Positions 45,569 to 53,824 of a stretch of 64,000 bases of DNA are shown one piece after another. The stretch is from NCBI GenBank assembly GCA_963771655.1, contig CAVYUG010000004.1:186001-250000 (forward strand). Reading direction: 5' to 3'. Below the pieces are notes generated by a model. The model was given only the letters and a program-made list of their open reading frames with translations, was not told the DNA's origin and searched no databases. A program made the translations under genes and the position numbers. Origin of the DNA: JAWVFM01 sp963771655 (lineage in GTDB: Bacteria; Actinomycetota; Thermoleophilia; Solirubrobacterales; 70-9). How positions within the stretch are numbered: position 1 is the stretch's first letter; each line of letters starts with the position of its first letter.

Positions 45569-46372
45569 TTAGCCGAACGTTGGACGCCCGGTCTCAGGCG
45601 TCGAGGCCTCGGCGTGGTGGCGGCGGGGGATCCTGCCGGCCCCGCGAGCCTCGAGACCCGCCTCCACCGCAGCGCGCATGGCGCGGGCCATCCGGGCCGG
45701 GTCGGCGGCTCGCGACACCGAGCTCGCGAGCAGAACGCCGTCGCAGCCGAGCTCCATGGCAAGGGTGGCGTCCGAGGCGGTGCCGATGCCCGCGTCGAGG
45801 ATCACCGGCACGCCGGCGCGCTCCGTGATGATCTCGACGTTGTAGGGGTTGCGGATCCCCATGCCCGAGCCGATCGGGGATCCCAGCGGCATGACGGCCG
45901 CGCAGCCAGCGTCCTCGAGACGGCGCGCGAGGACCGGGTCGTCGTTGGTGTAGGGGAGGACCGTGAAGCCCTCGTCGACGAGGGTCTCGACGGCCTCCAC
46001 CAGCTCGACCGCGTCGGGAAAGAGCGTGCGATCGTCGCCGATGACCTCCAGCTTCACCCAGCTCGTCTCGAACGCCTCTCGCGCGAGCCGCGCCGTCCGC
46101 ACCGCGTCGCGGGCCGTGTAGCAGCCGGCGGTATTGGGAAGTGCGAAGAGCCCCAACCGCGCGATCAGGTCGAGCAGCGAGCCGCGAGCGGCGGGATCGA
46201 CTCGGCGCAGGGCGACGGTCACGATCTCCGTTCCCGACGCGCGAAGGGCGGCCTCCATCTGCTCGAGCGAGCGAAAGCCGCCGGTGCCCACGATCAAACG
46301 GGAGGTCCAGGATCGTCCGCCGAGCTCGAACGCCGGCGTCGTGTCCGTTCTCTCTGCGGTGCGCTCGAGCAT
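45569..46372 (-). CDS. thiG: Thiazole synthase
   Basis: ThiG forms the thiamine thiazole ring from deoxyxylulose 5-phosphate, dehydroglycine and ThiS thiocarboxylate. The 267-residue TIM-barrel has SRLIVGTGGFRSLEQME, EIVTVALRRVDP, LPNTAGCYTARDAVRTARLA, WVKLEVIGDDRTLFPD with the Schiff-base Lys, and DAGIGTASDATLAMELGCDG. The ATG shares a base with the thiS stop (TGATG). ThiO, ThiS and ThiG thus form one translationally coupled unit. Confidence 0.96.
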   Translation of the reverse strand: MLERTAERTDTTPAFELGGRSWTSRLIVGTGGFRSLEQMEAALRASGTEIVTVALRRVDPAARGSLLDLIARLGLFALPNTAGCYTARDAVRTARLAREAFETSWVKLEVIGDDRTLFPDAVELVEAVETLVDEGFTVLPYTNDDPVLARRLEDAGCAAVMPLGSPIGSGMGIRNPYNVEIITERAGVPVILDAGIGTASDATLAMELGCDGVLLASSVSRAADPARMARAMRAAVEAGLEARGAGRIPRRHHAEASTPETGRPTFG

Positions 46373-46578
46373 CAACCCCCCTGAATCGCCGCGACGACCT
46401 CGACCGATTGGCCGTCGAGGAGCTCCTTGCGCTCCCAATCTGAACGCGGCACGACCTCGCCCTCCACCGCCACCGCCACCCCGCGGACGTCGGTTCGGGC
46501 GCCCGCCCTGGCCACCGCCTCGATCACGCGAGCGCCGGTTGCGAGCTCGATCGCCTCGCCGTTGAGCTCGATGGTCAT
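46372..46578 (-). CDS. thiS: Sulfur carrier protein ThiS
   Basis: A 68-residue beta-grasp sulfur carrier. It begins MTIELNGEAIELATGARVIE and ends in the required Gly-Gly (VVAAIQGG), whose terminal carboxyl becomes the thiocarboxylate. The ATG overlaps the thiO stop. ThiF, the adenylating partner, is not in the window. Confidence 0.95.
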   Translation of the reverse strand: MTIELNGEAIELATGARVIEAVARAGARTDVRGVAVAVEGEVVPRSDWERKELLDGQSVEVVAAIQGG

Positions 46579-47786
46579 CGCGGCGACCCCGCGCCGGCGA
46601 AGCGAGCCGGGTCGAAGGCCGCCAGATCGGCGTCGGGTGACCGGCCGGCCAGGAGGGCGGCGATCGCGTCGGCGGTCACCGGTGCGAGAAGGACGCCGTT
46701 GCGGTAGTGCCCGGTGGCGAGCAGCAGGCCGTCGAGAGCTCCGGGGCCGAGCAGCGGCGCGTTGTCAGGCGTGCCCGGGCGCATCCCCGCGATCGTCTCG
46801 GTGAGCTCGAGCTCGGCGATGTCCGGCAGCGCCCTGTAGGCCTCCCGCAGAAGCTCGTGGACGCCTCCCGCCGTGACCCTCACGTCAAACCCCTGCTCCT
46901 CGACCGTCGCGCCGACGACGAGCCGCCCGTCCTCACGGGGCACCAGATACACCCGCTCGGAGGCGACGATGCGCGAGCAGACCGGCTCGCCCGGGGGTCC
47001 GGCGAGCGTGATCACCTGCCCCTTCACCGGCCTGACCGGCGGGCGGGCGTCTCCGCGCAGCCAGCCGAGAGCCCCCGACCACGGGCCCGCCGCGAGCACG
47101 ACGTTGTCCGCTCGGTGCTCCGTGCCGTCCGACGTGCGCACCCCCTGCAGGCGCGCGCCGTCCATGATCGGCTCCGTCACGTCGCTGTCGGTCACGAGCT
47201 CCCCGCCGCACGCTTGGAGCGCCCCGACGAGTGCCGCGACCAGAGCCCGTGGGTCCACCGACGCCTCGCCCGGCGCGTGCACGCCGGCAGCGAGGCTCGG
47301 CGCGAGCCCCGGCTCGAGCTCGCGCGCGGCGCGCGGGCGCACGTGCTCGGCCTCGAGGCCGAGCTCCACCATCAGCTGGTAGCGGCGCTCCAGCGCCTCC
47401 GCCTCGTCGCGGTCGAGCGCCACGTGAAGTGCCCCCGTTTGCCGATAGTCGATCTCGCCGTCCGAATCGCCCTCGACCGCGGCCGCGAACGCCGGCCAGC
47501 GCTCCGCGGATGCGAGAGCGAGCCCGAGCAGCTGGTGCTCACCCCACGTCGCCTCGCCCACGGGTGCGAGCATCCCGGCCGCGACGCCGGAGGCACCGGC
47601 GCCGGGGTGGTTCCGCTCGATCACCCGCACTCGAGCGCCCTCCCGCGCCGCACGCCACGCGCAGGCCAGTCCGATCACGCCTCCGCCGACGACCACGGCG
47701 TCGAGCCCGACAGGCCGCACGCGAGGTCGCAGACGGACGACGTCCGCGTCCGAGTCGCCGTTTTCGCTTGGCCTCGCTTCGGCCAC
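46575..47786 (-). CDS. thiO: Glycine oxidase ThiO
   Basis: ThiO is an FAD enzyme that oxidises glycine to the dehydroglycine used by ThiG. The 403-residue protein has the dinucleotide motif DAVVVGGGVIGLACAWRAAR, then the substrate-domain segments GASGVAAGMLAPVGE, GPWSGALGWLRG, VRPVKGQVITLAGPPG and GMRPGTPDNAPLLGPG, and ATGHYRNGVLLAP for FAD. The GTG start has AAAGGAG 5 bases upstream. That site lies about 30 bases after the TPP riboswitch, so riboswitch folding could occlude it. Confidence 0.94.
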   Translation of the reverse strand: MAEARPSENGDSDADVVRLRPRVRPVGLDAVVVGGGVIGLACAWRAAREGARVRVIERNHPGAGASGVAAGMLAPVGEATWGEHQLLGLALASAERWPAFAAAVEGDSDGEIDYRQTGALHVALDRDEAEALERRYQLMVELGLEAEHVRPRAARELEPGLAPSLAAGVHAPGEASVDPRALVAALVGALQACGGELVTDSDVTEPIMDGARLQGVRTSDGTEHRADNVVLAAGPWSGALGWLRGDARPPVRPVKGQVITLAGPPGEPVCSRIVASERVYLVPREDGRLVVGATVEEQGFDVRVTAGGVHELLREAYRALPDIAELELTETIAGMRPGTPDNAPLLGPGALDGLLLATGHYRNGVLLAPVTADAIAALLAGRSPDADLAAFDPARFAGAGSPR

Positions 47787-47821
47787 GATCTCCTTTCGGC
47801 GGGCGGGCCCTTCCGGCCACC

Positions 47822-47907
47822 ATCCCTGCGCCGGAATTACCCGGATCAGGTTCAGACGGTCGGCGGCCGCGATGCCGCCCTCTCAGCCCTATCGGCGGGC
47901 TCCCGTA
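47822..47907 (-). promoter_or_regulatory. TPP riboswitch (THI element) controlling thiO-thiS-thiG
   Basis: On the minus strand the conserved core is clear: GGGCTGAGAGGG in the J2-3 region, then TGAACCTGATCCGGGTAAT and TTCCGGCGCAGGGATGG. Pairing arms GAGCCCGCCGAT and GGCGGC/GCCGCC complete the fold. It lies just upstream of thiO. The ThiO ribosome-binding site downstream suggests control of translation initiation. TACCAT (47917-47922, minus) is a possible −10 about 9 bases before it. Confidence 0.93.
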
Positions 47908-47948
47908 TCGCTCTCCATGGTAGCTCCGGTCCCGCGATACTGCCGGCG

Positions 47949-48995
47949 ATGGACGAACTAGTGGACCAGGCGGCGAAGGCGCTCGAGCGCGCGTACGTGG
48001 AGCGCGACTACTCGCTCCTGGAGCCGTTCGTGGCGCCCGACCTCGTCGTCGACTGGTCGCAGTCGATCGGGCCCCTGCGCGGTGTCTACCACGGCATCGA
48101 CGGCGCACGCCGGATGTTCGACCGCTTCGCCGAGGCGTTCTCGGAGGTCCGAAGGACCACCCGAGAGACCCGCCGGCTCGGGCGGCGCGTCCTCGTGCGG
48201 GCGACGATCGCGGCCCGTGGCGCCGAGAGCGGCATCGAGACCACCGCCGGCCTCGCCGGCGCGGAGATCTGGACGATCGAAGGAGGCCGCATAGCCCACG
48301 CCGAGCTCGTGCAGCAGCTCGACGAGGCCTGGCGCAGGATCCGCATCGCCTTCCTCGCGGAGGCGAGGCTCTACTTCGTTTGCGAGGCCCGCCCGGGTGG
48401 CGAGGACCCGCGGCCGCTCCTCCACGACGCCCTGCGCGGCGGGGTCGACATCGTGCAGCTTCGCGACGCGGGTCTCGCCGACGACGAGCTCGTCGCCTCG
48501 GCGGCCGCCTTCCGCGACGCGGCGCGCGATCACGGAGCGATGTTCATCCTCAACGACCGCCCCGATCTCGTCGAGGCATGCGGCGCCGACGGCGCACACG
48601 TCGGCCAGGACGACGCTCCCGTCGCGGAGGCGCGCCGCGCGGCGGGCGACGCGGCGGTCATCGGCCTCTCGACGCATTCGGCCGAGCAGGTGGATGCTGC
48701 GGTCGCCGCGGGCGAGGCAGCGCGCCCGGACCAGATCAGCGTGGGTCCGGTGTGGGAGACCCCGACGAAGCCGGGGCGTCCGGCGACAGGGCTCGGCCTC
48801 CTGCGCCACGCGAGCGAGCGCGCCGCGGACGTCCCCTGGTTCGCGATCGGCGGCATCAGCGCGGACAACGTCGACGAGGTAGTGGCGGCGGGGGCCTCCC
48901 GCCTCGTCGTGGTCCGCGCGATCCGCGACGCCGAGAACCCGGAGGACGCCGCTCGGGGCCTTCGGGCGGCCCTCGAGGCGAAGGTCAGGGCGTAA
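47949..48995 (+). CDS. thiE: SnoaL/NTF2-like domain fused to thiamine-phosphate synthase ThiE
   Basis: A single 348-residue reading frame. Residues 1-130 form a complete SnoaL/NTF2-like domain (ALERAYVERDYSLLEPFVAP, GPLRGVYHGIDGARRMFDRF, AEIWTIEGGRIAHAELV). Residues 138-348 are ThiE, which joins HMP-PP and thiazole phosphate: LYFVCEARPGG, VDIVQLRDAG, ILNDRPDLVEACGADGAHVG, SVGPVWETPTKPG and WFAIGGI. No stop or new ATG separates them; the only candidate internal start is GTG at 48309 (residue 121), inside the first domain. GATACT ends 7 bases before the ATG. It is divergent from thiO and does not carry the riboswitch. Confidence 0.88.
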   Translation: MDELVDQAAKALERAYVERDYSLLEPFVAPDLVVDWSQSIGPLRGVYHGIDGARRMFDRFAEAFSEVRRTTRETRRLGRRVLVRATIAARGAESGIETTAGLAGAEIWTIEGGRIAHAELVQQLDEAWRRIRIAFLAEARLYFVCEARPGGEDPRPLLHDALRGGVDIVQLRDAGLADDELVASAAAFRDAARDHGAMFILNDRPDLVEACGADGAHVGQDDAPVAEARRAAGDAAVIGLSTHSAEQVDAAVAAGEAARPDQISVGPVWETPTKPGRPATGLGLLRHASERAADVPWFAIGGISADNVDEVVAAGASRLVVVRAIRDAENPEDAARGLRAALEAKVRA

Positions 48996-49528
48996 TGGCC
49001 AACCGGGAGCAGAAGCGCACGGAGCGCCAGAAGCGCAAGGCGCGCGTGGCTGAGCGCCGGGCGACCGCCGCCGAGCGACGCGCCGCAATGGCCGAGCGCA
49101 GCGAGCGCCGGAACCGCGTGGCGCGCGAGCAGCTCGAGCCGCTGGAGCCGACCGAGCGGCCCACCGTGGTCACCGTCAGCGCTGTCGTCGCGATGGTGAT
49201 CGCCGTCGGCAACCCGCTGGCATATCTGCTCCTTCCGAGCCTGGGCGTCGACCGCCCGCCAGCCATCAACATCGTGTGGCCGACGATCCTCATGGGGATG
49301 GCGGCCTATGGGCTCTGGCGAGCCCGCTATTGGGCGGTGCTCGGATTCGACGTGCTGCTCGTCTTCCTCATGCTCGCCTGCGTCAACCTGCTGATCATCG
49401 CCTCGAACGTGGCGGTCGCGATCGTCGCGGCCCTCCTCATCGTCGGCGCCGGGACGCTCTTCTTCTTCATGGTCAAGGCCATGGCGCGGATCCAGATGCC
49501 GGAGAGGCGAGCGCCAGGGGCCAGGTAA
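48995..49528 (+). CDS. Membrane protein with charged coiled-coil N-terminus
   Basis: A 177-residue protein whose ATG overlaps the thiE stop (TAATG). Residues 1-50 are very rich in Arg, Lys and Glu (REQKRTERQKRKARVAERRA) and likely form a cytoplasmic coiled coil. Three or four hydrophobic helices follow (VVTVSAVVAMVIAVGNPLAY, IVWPTILMGMAAYGLW, LGFDVLLVFLMLACVNLLII, VAVAIVAALLIVGAG). No known family was recognised. Its position directly after thiE suggests co-expression only. Confidence 0.8.
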   Translation: MANREQKRTERQKRKARVAERRATAAERRAAMAERSERRNRVAREQLEPLEPTERPTVVTVSAVVAMVIAVGNPLAYLLLPSLGVDRPPAINIVWPTILMGMAAYGLWRARYWAVLGFDVLLVFLMLACVNLLIIASNVAVAIVAALLIVGAGTLFFFMVKAMARIQMPERRAPGAR

Positions 49529-49542
49529 TAGAGTCGGTTGCG

Positions 49543-50910
49543 ATGGCGGATTCGTTCGACGTGATCGTGATCGGCGGCGGCCCCGGTGGGTACGTCGCCG
49601 CCATTCGGGCCGCCCAGCTCGGGCAGAAGATCGCGGTCGTCGAGAAGGACAAGCCGGGCGGGCGGTGCCTCAACTACGCCTGCATCCCGGCGAAGACGCT
49701 GCTCCGAACCGCGGAGATCTTCGACGAGGTCGCCAACGGCGGCGAGGAGCTCGGGATCAAGGCGAAGGCGTCGCTCGACTGGAAGGCGCTCGGCGATCGC
49801 CGCGCCAAGGTCTCAGAGACGCTCGCCGGGGGGGTGAAGATGCTCTGGGACAAGAACAAGATCACTCAGATCGAGGGCGAGGCATCCCTCACCTCGGAGG
49901 CGAACGTCGAGGTCGGGGGCGAAACCTACGAGGCGAAGGCCGTCGTGCTCGCCACGGGGTCGGTCGCGATGCCGATTCCAGGCGTGGAGTTCGGCGGCCG
50001 CGTCGTCGACACCTGGGGGGCCTGGTCGCTGCCGGCCCGTCCGAAGAAGATCGCCGTCGTCGGCGCCGGTGCGTCAGGCGCCGAGATCGCCTCGGCGTAC
50101 GGCCGATTCGGCACCGAGGTGCTCCTCGTCGAGATGCTCGACCAGATCCTTCCCGCCGAGGACAAGGACATGGCCCGCGTGGTCGAGAGGGCGTTCAAGA
50201 AGCAGAACATCACCGTCTCGACCGGCACGCCGGTGGAGAACGTCGAGGCCTCTGAGGCGTCGGTCAAGTTCACCTACGGCGAGACGTCGGCCGAGGTCGA
50301 CCACCTCTGTATCGCCGGCGGCCGGCGGCCCGACACCGACGCGCTCAACCTCGACGCGGCCGGGATCAAGACGGACGATGCCGGCCGGATCGAGATCGAC
50401 GACTACCAGCGAACCTCGAACGACAAGGTCTTCGCGATCGGCGACCTCGTGCGCGGCCCGGCCCTGGCGCACAAGGCCTCGGAGGAGGGCGTCGTCGCGG
50501 TCGAGGCGATCGCGGGCGAGCCCACCCATCCGATCGATGCCGAGCGGGTGGCCGGCGCCACCTTCTGTCACCCGCAGGTCGCGAGCGTCGGCCTCACGGA
50601 GGACCAGGCGAAGGAGGCCGGCCACGACGTGAAGGTCGGCAAGTTCAAGCTCGGCGGCGCCGGCGCCTCGGTGGTCTACGACGACCGCGAGGGGCTCGCG
50701 AAGCTCGTCGTCGACTCCGAGTACGGCGAGATCCTCGGCGCCCACATCGTCGGCAACCGCGCCTGCGACATGATCGCCGAGCTCGTGGCCGTGATGGACC
50801 TCGAGGGTGGCTACCAGGAGCTCGCTCGCATCATCCACCCGCACCCCACGATCTCCGAGGCCATCCTCGACGCGGCGCGCGCGGTCGACGGCTGGGCAAT
50901 CCACGCGTAA
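49543..50910 (+). CDS. lpdA: Dihydrolipoyl dehydrogenase (E3)
   Basis: E3 reoxidises the lipoyl groups of 2-oxoacid dehydrogenase complexes with NAD+. The 455-residue protein has the FAD motif VIVIGGGPGGYVAAIRAAQ, the redox-active disulfide in GGRCLNYACIPAKTLL (Cys42, Cys47), the NAD motif AVVGAGASGAEIASAYG, VFAIGDLVRGPALAHKASEE and the catalytic His/Glu in IHPHPTISEAI. TAGAGT ends 8 bases before the ATG. Both E1-E2 sets downstream may share this E3. It is followed by repeat copy 4. Confidence 0.96.
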   Translation: MADSFDVIVIGGGPGGYVAAIRAAQLGQKIAVVEKDKPGGRCLNYACIPAKTLLRTAEIFDEVANGGEELGIKAKASLDWKALGDRRAKVSETLAGGVKMLWDKNKITQIEGEASLTSEANVEVGGETYEAKAVVLATGSVAMPIPGVEFGGRVVDTWGAWSLPARPKKIAVVGAGASGAEIASAYGRFGTEVLLVEMLDQILPAEDKDMARVVERAFKKQNITVSTGTPVENVEASEASVKFTYGETSAEVDHLCIAGGRRPDTDALNLDAAGIKTDDAGRIEIDDYQRTSNDKVFAIGDLVRGPALAHKASEEGVVAVEAIAGEPTHPIDAERVAGATFCHPQVASVGLTEDQAKEAGHDVKVGKFKLGGAGASVVYDDREGLAKLVVDSEYGEILGAHIVGNRACDMIAELVAVMDLEGGYQELARIIHPHPTISEAILDAARAVDGWAIHA

Positions 50911-50919
50911 GGAAGCGCC

Positions 50920-50963
50920 GAACGTCCCTCCCTAGGGGCTATAGGCCGGGTCCAAGGACGTTC
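50920..50963 (+). repeat. 44-bp inverted-arm element, copy 4
   Basis: Arms GAACGTCCC/AGGACGTTC (one mismatch) with a 26-base centre containing CCCTAGGGGCTATAG. It fills most of the 58-base gap between lpdA and the DsbA-like gene. Confidence 0.85.
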
Positions 50964-50968
50964 GCGCG

Positions 50969-51547
50969 GTGGCTGTCTTCTACTTCGACCTCGGCTCGCC
51001 CTACGCCTACCTGGCGGCCGAGCGGGTCAACGGGCTCTTCGCCGAGGCGGGGGCTCGAGCCCCCGAATGGCAGCCGGTCCTGCTCGGGGGCCTCTTCAAG
51101 CGCTTCGACCGCTCCTCGTGGGGCCTCGGCCCCGATCGGGAGGCGGGGATGGCAGAGTGCGAGCGACGCGCCTCGGCCTACGGCCTGCCGCCGATCGCCT
51201 GGCCCGAGCCGTGGCCCCCGAACGGCCTCGCCGCGATGCGGGCCACGACCTACGCGAAGGAGCTCGGCAAGACCGTCTCGTTCTCGCTCGCGGCGTTCCG
51301 GCAGGCGTTCGCGGGCGGCCGCGACCTAGGCGACGTCGACAACGTGGCGATCGCCGCGGCGGCGGCCGAAATCCATCCGCGCGCCCTGATGCAGGCGATC
51401 GGGCGCGACGCGATCAAGGATCGCCTCCGCGAGGCAACCGACCGGGCGGGGGACGCGGGCGTCCGCGGCGTGCCGGCCGTGGTCGTCGACGGTGAGGTCT
51501 TCTGGGGGGACGACCGCCTCGACGACGCCGCGGCGGCGGCGTCCTAG
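50969..51547 (+). CDS. DsbA-family / 2-hydroxychromene-2-carboxylate isomerase-like protein
   Basis: A 192-residue thioredoxin-fold protein. It opens VFYFDLGSPYAYLAAERVN, the HCCA-isomerase/DsbA-family start, and ends GVRGVPAVVVDGEVFWGDDR with the cis-Pro loop. The CxxC of true DsbA is replaced by SPYA, as in glutathione- or mycothiol-dependent isomerases. Substrate unknown. The GTG start is 6 bases after repeat copy 4. Confidence 0.85.
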   Translation: MAVFYFDLGSPYAYLAAERVNGLFAEAGARAPEWQPVLLGGLFKRFDRSSWGLGPDREAGMAECERRASAYGLPPIAWPEPWPPNGLAAMRATTYAKELGKTVSFSLAAFRQAFAGGRDLGDVDNVAIAAAAAEIHPRALMQAIGRDAIKDRLREATDRAGDAGVRGVPAVVVDGEVFWGDDRLDDAAAAAS

Positions 51548-51573
51548 GATCCGAACGGCGACGAGCAACGCGT

Positions 51574-51579
51574 TATCGT
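51574..51579 (+). promoter_or_regulatory. Putative −10 box (TATCGT) of pdhA
   Basis: TATCGT ends 8 bases before the GTG at 51588. Confidence 0.45.
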
Positions 51580-51587
51580 CCGCGCCA

Positions 51588-52841
51588 GTGGCGGAGGAGG
51601 GCACGACGACTCTCGGAACGGCCGCATCCGACGGCAAGTCCGCCGCTCTGCCCGAGGCCGACGTCTGCCGGCGCCTCCTCGCGCTGATGGCACTGATCCG
51701 CCGCTTCGAGGAGGAAGCGGGCCGCCAGTACCAGCGCGCCAAGGCCGGCGGCTTCCTCCACCTGGCGATCGGCGAGGAGGCGACGATCGTCGGCACCACC
51801 TCGGCGATGCGCGACGACGACTACCTGATCGGCACCTACCGCACCCACGGCCACGCGATCGCACGCGGCACCGACCCGAGGCGCGTGATGGCGGAGCTCT
51901 TCGGCCGCGTCGACGGCACGTCTGGCGGGCGCGGCGGCTCGATGCACGTGTTCGACGGCGAGCGGCGATTCATGGGCGGCTACGGGATCGTCGGCGGCAA
52001 CCTGCCGATCGCGGCCGGGCTCGGCCTCGCCTCCGACTACCGCGGCGAGAGCTCCGCGACCGTGTGCATGTTCGGCGACGGCGCCTCGAACACCGGCAAC
52101 TTCGGCGAGACCATGAACCTGGCCGCGCTCTGGAAGCTCCCCGTCGTCTTCATCGTCGAGAACAACCTCTACGGGATGGGGACCGCGATCGAGCGCCACT
52201 CAGCCGTCACCGACCTCTCGAAGAAGGCGGAGGGCCTGGGCGTCCCAGGCACCCGCGTCGACGGGATGGACGTGATCGCGGTGCGCGAGATCGTCACCGA
52301 GCACCTGCGGCTGGCGCGCGAGGAGCGGCGGCCCACGCTCGTGGAGGCGTTTACGTACCGCTTCCGCGGCCACTCGGCTGCCGACCCGGAGGTCTACCGC
52401 TCGAAGGAGGAGGTCGAGGAGTGGCGCCAGAAGGACCCGATCGAGGCGTTCGCCTCGCGGCTCGCCTCCGAGAGCGTCATCGGCGACGGGGAGCTCGACG
52501 AGATGCGCGAGCGAGCCGAGGAGGCAGTGATGGAGGCGGTCGCGTTCGCCGACGCCTCCCCCGAGCCGCCGCTCGAATCCCTCTACGACAACCTGTACGT
52601 GGTCGGCGAGCGCGGTTGGTACGCGGTCGACGAGCGCACCCCCGAGCCGCATCGGGGAGAGGCCGAGCGCGAGGCGGCGGAGCAGGACCGGGTGCGCGAG
52701 CTGGCCGAGGCCGGCGCGGCGTACGCCGGCCAGCCTGCGCAGACCGCCGGCCGGCGCCCGGGCGAGGAGCTCGCCGATCGCGAGGGCGGCGAGGCGCTCG
52801 AGGAGCGGTTGGGCGAGGCCGAGGAGCACGAGGACGCGTGA
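51588..52841 (+). CDS. pdhA: Pyruvate dehydrogenase-type E1 component, alpha subunit
   Basis: The alpha subunit of a thiamine-diphosphate-dependent 2-oxoacid dehydrogenase. The GTG start gives 417 residues. LHLAIGEEATIVGTTSAM and DDYLIGTYRTHGHAIARG are typical of pyruvate-type E1. The ThDP motif runs FGDGASNTGNFGETMN to VFIVENNLYGMGTA, and TYRFRGHSAADPEVYRSKEE holds the phosphorylation-loop region. The last 70 or so residues (from about 345) are an Ala/Glu/Arg-rich extension with no counterpart in the family. Its end overlaps the beta-subunit GTG. Confidence 0.93.
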   Translation: MAEEGTTTLGTAASDGKSAALPEADVCRRLLALMALIRRFEEEAGRQYQRAKAGGFLHLAIGEEATIVGTTSAMRDDDYLIGTYRTHGHAIARGTDPRRVMAELFGRVDGTSGGRGGSMHVFDGERRFMGGYGIVGGNLPIAAGLGLASDYRGESSATVCMFGDGASNTGNFGETMNLAALWKLPVVFIVENNLYGMGTAIERHSAVTDLSKKAEGLGVPGTRVDGMDVIAVREIVTEHLRLAREERRPTLVEAFTYRFRGHSAADPEVYRSKEEVEEWRQKDPIEAFASRLASESVIGDGELDEMRERAEEAVMEAVAFADASPEPPLESLYDNLYVVGERGWYAVDERTPEPHRGEAEREAAEQDRVRELAEAGAAYAGQPAQTAGRRPGEELADREGGEALEERLGEAEEHEDA

Positions 52842-53824
52842 TCCAGCGGATGCGAGAGGCGCTTCGCGACGCGATGGCGGAGGAGATGCGGCGCGACGAA
52901 TCCGTGTTCGTGATGGGCGAGGACGTCGGCGTCTTCCAGGGCGCGTTCAAGGTGACCGAGGGCCTCCTCGACGAGTTCGGCGAGAGGCGGGTGCGCGACA
53001 CGCCGATCTCGGAGAACTCCATGGTCGGCATGGGCGTCGGCTCCGCGATGGCGGGCCTCCGCCCGATCGTGGAGCTGATGACGGTGAACTTCGCGCTGCT
53101 CGCGTTCGACCAGATCATCAACCATGCGGCGTCGATCCCGTACATGTTCAACGGCCAGGCGCGGGTGCCGATGGTGGTCCGTATGCCGGGGGGCGGAGGC
53201 CACCAGCTCGGCCCAACCCACTCCCACAGCTTCGAGGCGATGTTCGTTCAGATCCCAGGGATGCTCGTCGCCTGCCCGTCGACGCCGGCCGACGGCAAGG
53301 GCCTGCTCAAGCAGTCGATCCGCGATGACAACCCGGTGATCTTCGTCGAGCACGAGACCCTCTACGGCGCGCGCGGCGAGGTGCCCGACGACGGCGATCA
53401 CGTCCTTCCCTTCGGGCAGGCGGCCATCCGCCGCGAGGGCACGCACGTGACGATCGTCGGCATCCTCAAGATGGCGCAGGTCGCCGAGGAGGCGGCCAAG
53501 ACACTCGCCAACGAGCACGGGGTCGAGGCGGAGGTGATCGACCCACGGACGCTTCGCCCCCTCGACCTCGACACGATCCTGGAGTCGGTCGCGAAGACCA
53601 ACCACGCGGTCATCGTCGAGGAGGGCTGGCCGCACGGAGGCGTCGGCGCCAACCTCGCCGCCCTGATCTCCGAGCAGGCCTTCGACGAGCTCGACGCCCC
53701 GATCCAGCGCGTCACCGGCGCCGACGTTCCGATGCCCTACGCGAAGCGGCTCGAGCAGGCGGCGATCCCGCACGCGGAGCACGTCGTGAGCGCCGCGCTC
53801 GCCTCGCTCGAAGGCGCGGTCTGA
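52838..53824 (+). CDS. pdhB: Pyruvate dehydrogenase-type E1 component, beta subunit
   Basis: The 328-residue beta subunit: MREALRDAMAEEMRRDESVF, VMGEDVGVFQGAFKVTEGLL, RVRDTPISENSMVGMGVGSA, GGGGHQLGPTHSHSFEAMF and EVIDPRTLRPLDLDTILESV are all family features. It pairs with the alpha subunit to form the E1 tetramer. The gene starts inside the pdhA stop (GTGA), and its stop shares a base with the E2 ATG (TGATG). Confidence 0.94.
   Translation: MIQRMREALRDAMAEEMRRDESVFVMGEDVGVFQGAFKVTEGLLDEFGERRVRDTPISENSMVGMGVGSAMAGLRPIVELMTVNFALLAFDQIINHAASIPYMFNGQARVPMVVRMPGGGGHQLGPTHSHSFEAMFVQIPGMLVACPSTPADGKGLLKQSIRDDNPVIFVEHETLYGARGEVPDDGDHVLPFGQAAIRREGTHVTIVGILKMAQVAEEAAKTLANEHGVEAEVIDPRTLRPLDLDTILESVAKTNHAVIVEEGWPHGGVGANLAALISEQAFDELDAPIQRVTGADVPMPYAKRLEQAAIPHAEHVVSAALASLEGAV

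Noticed and set aside
45529..45762. Upstream extension of the PhoD-like gene
   Set aside because: The extra residues are Arg/Pro-rich without a signal peptide and overlap thiG on the same strand.
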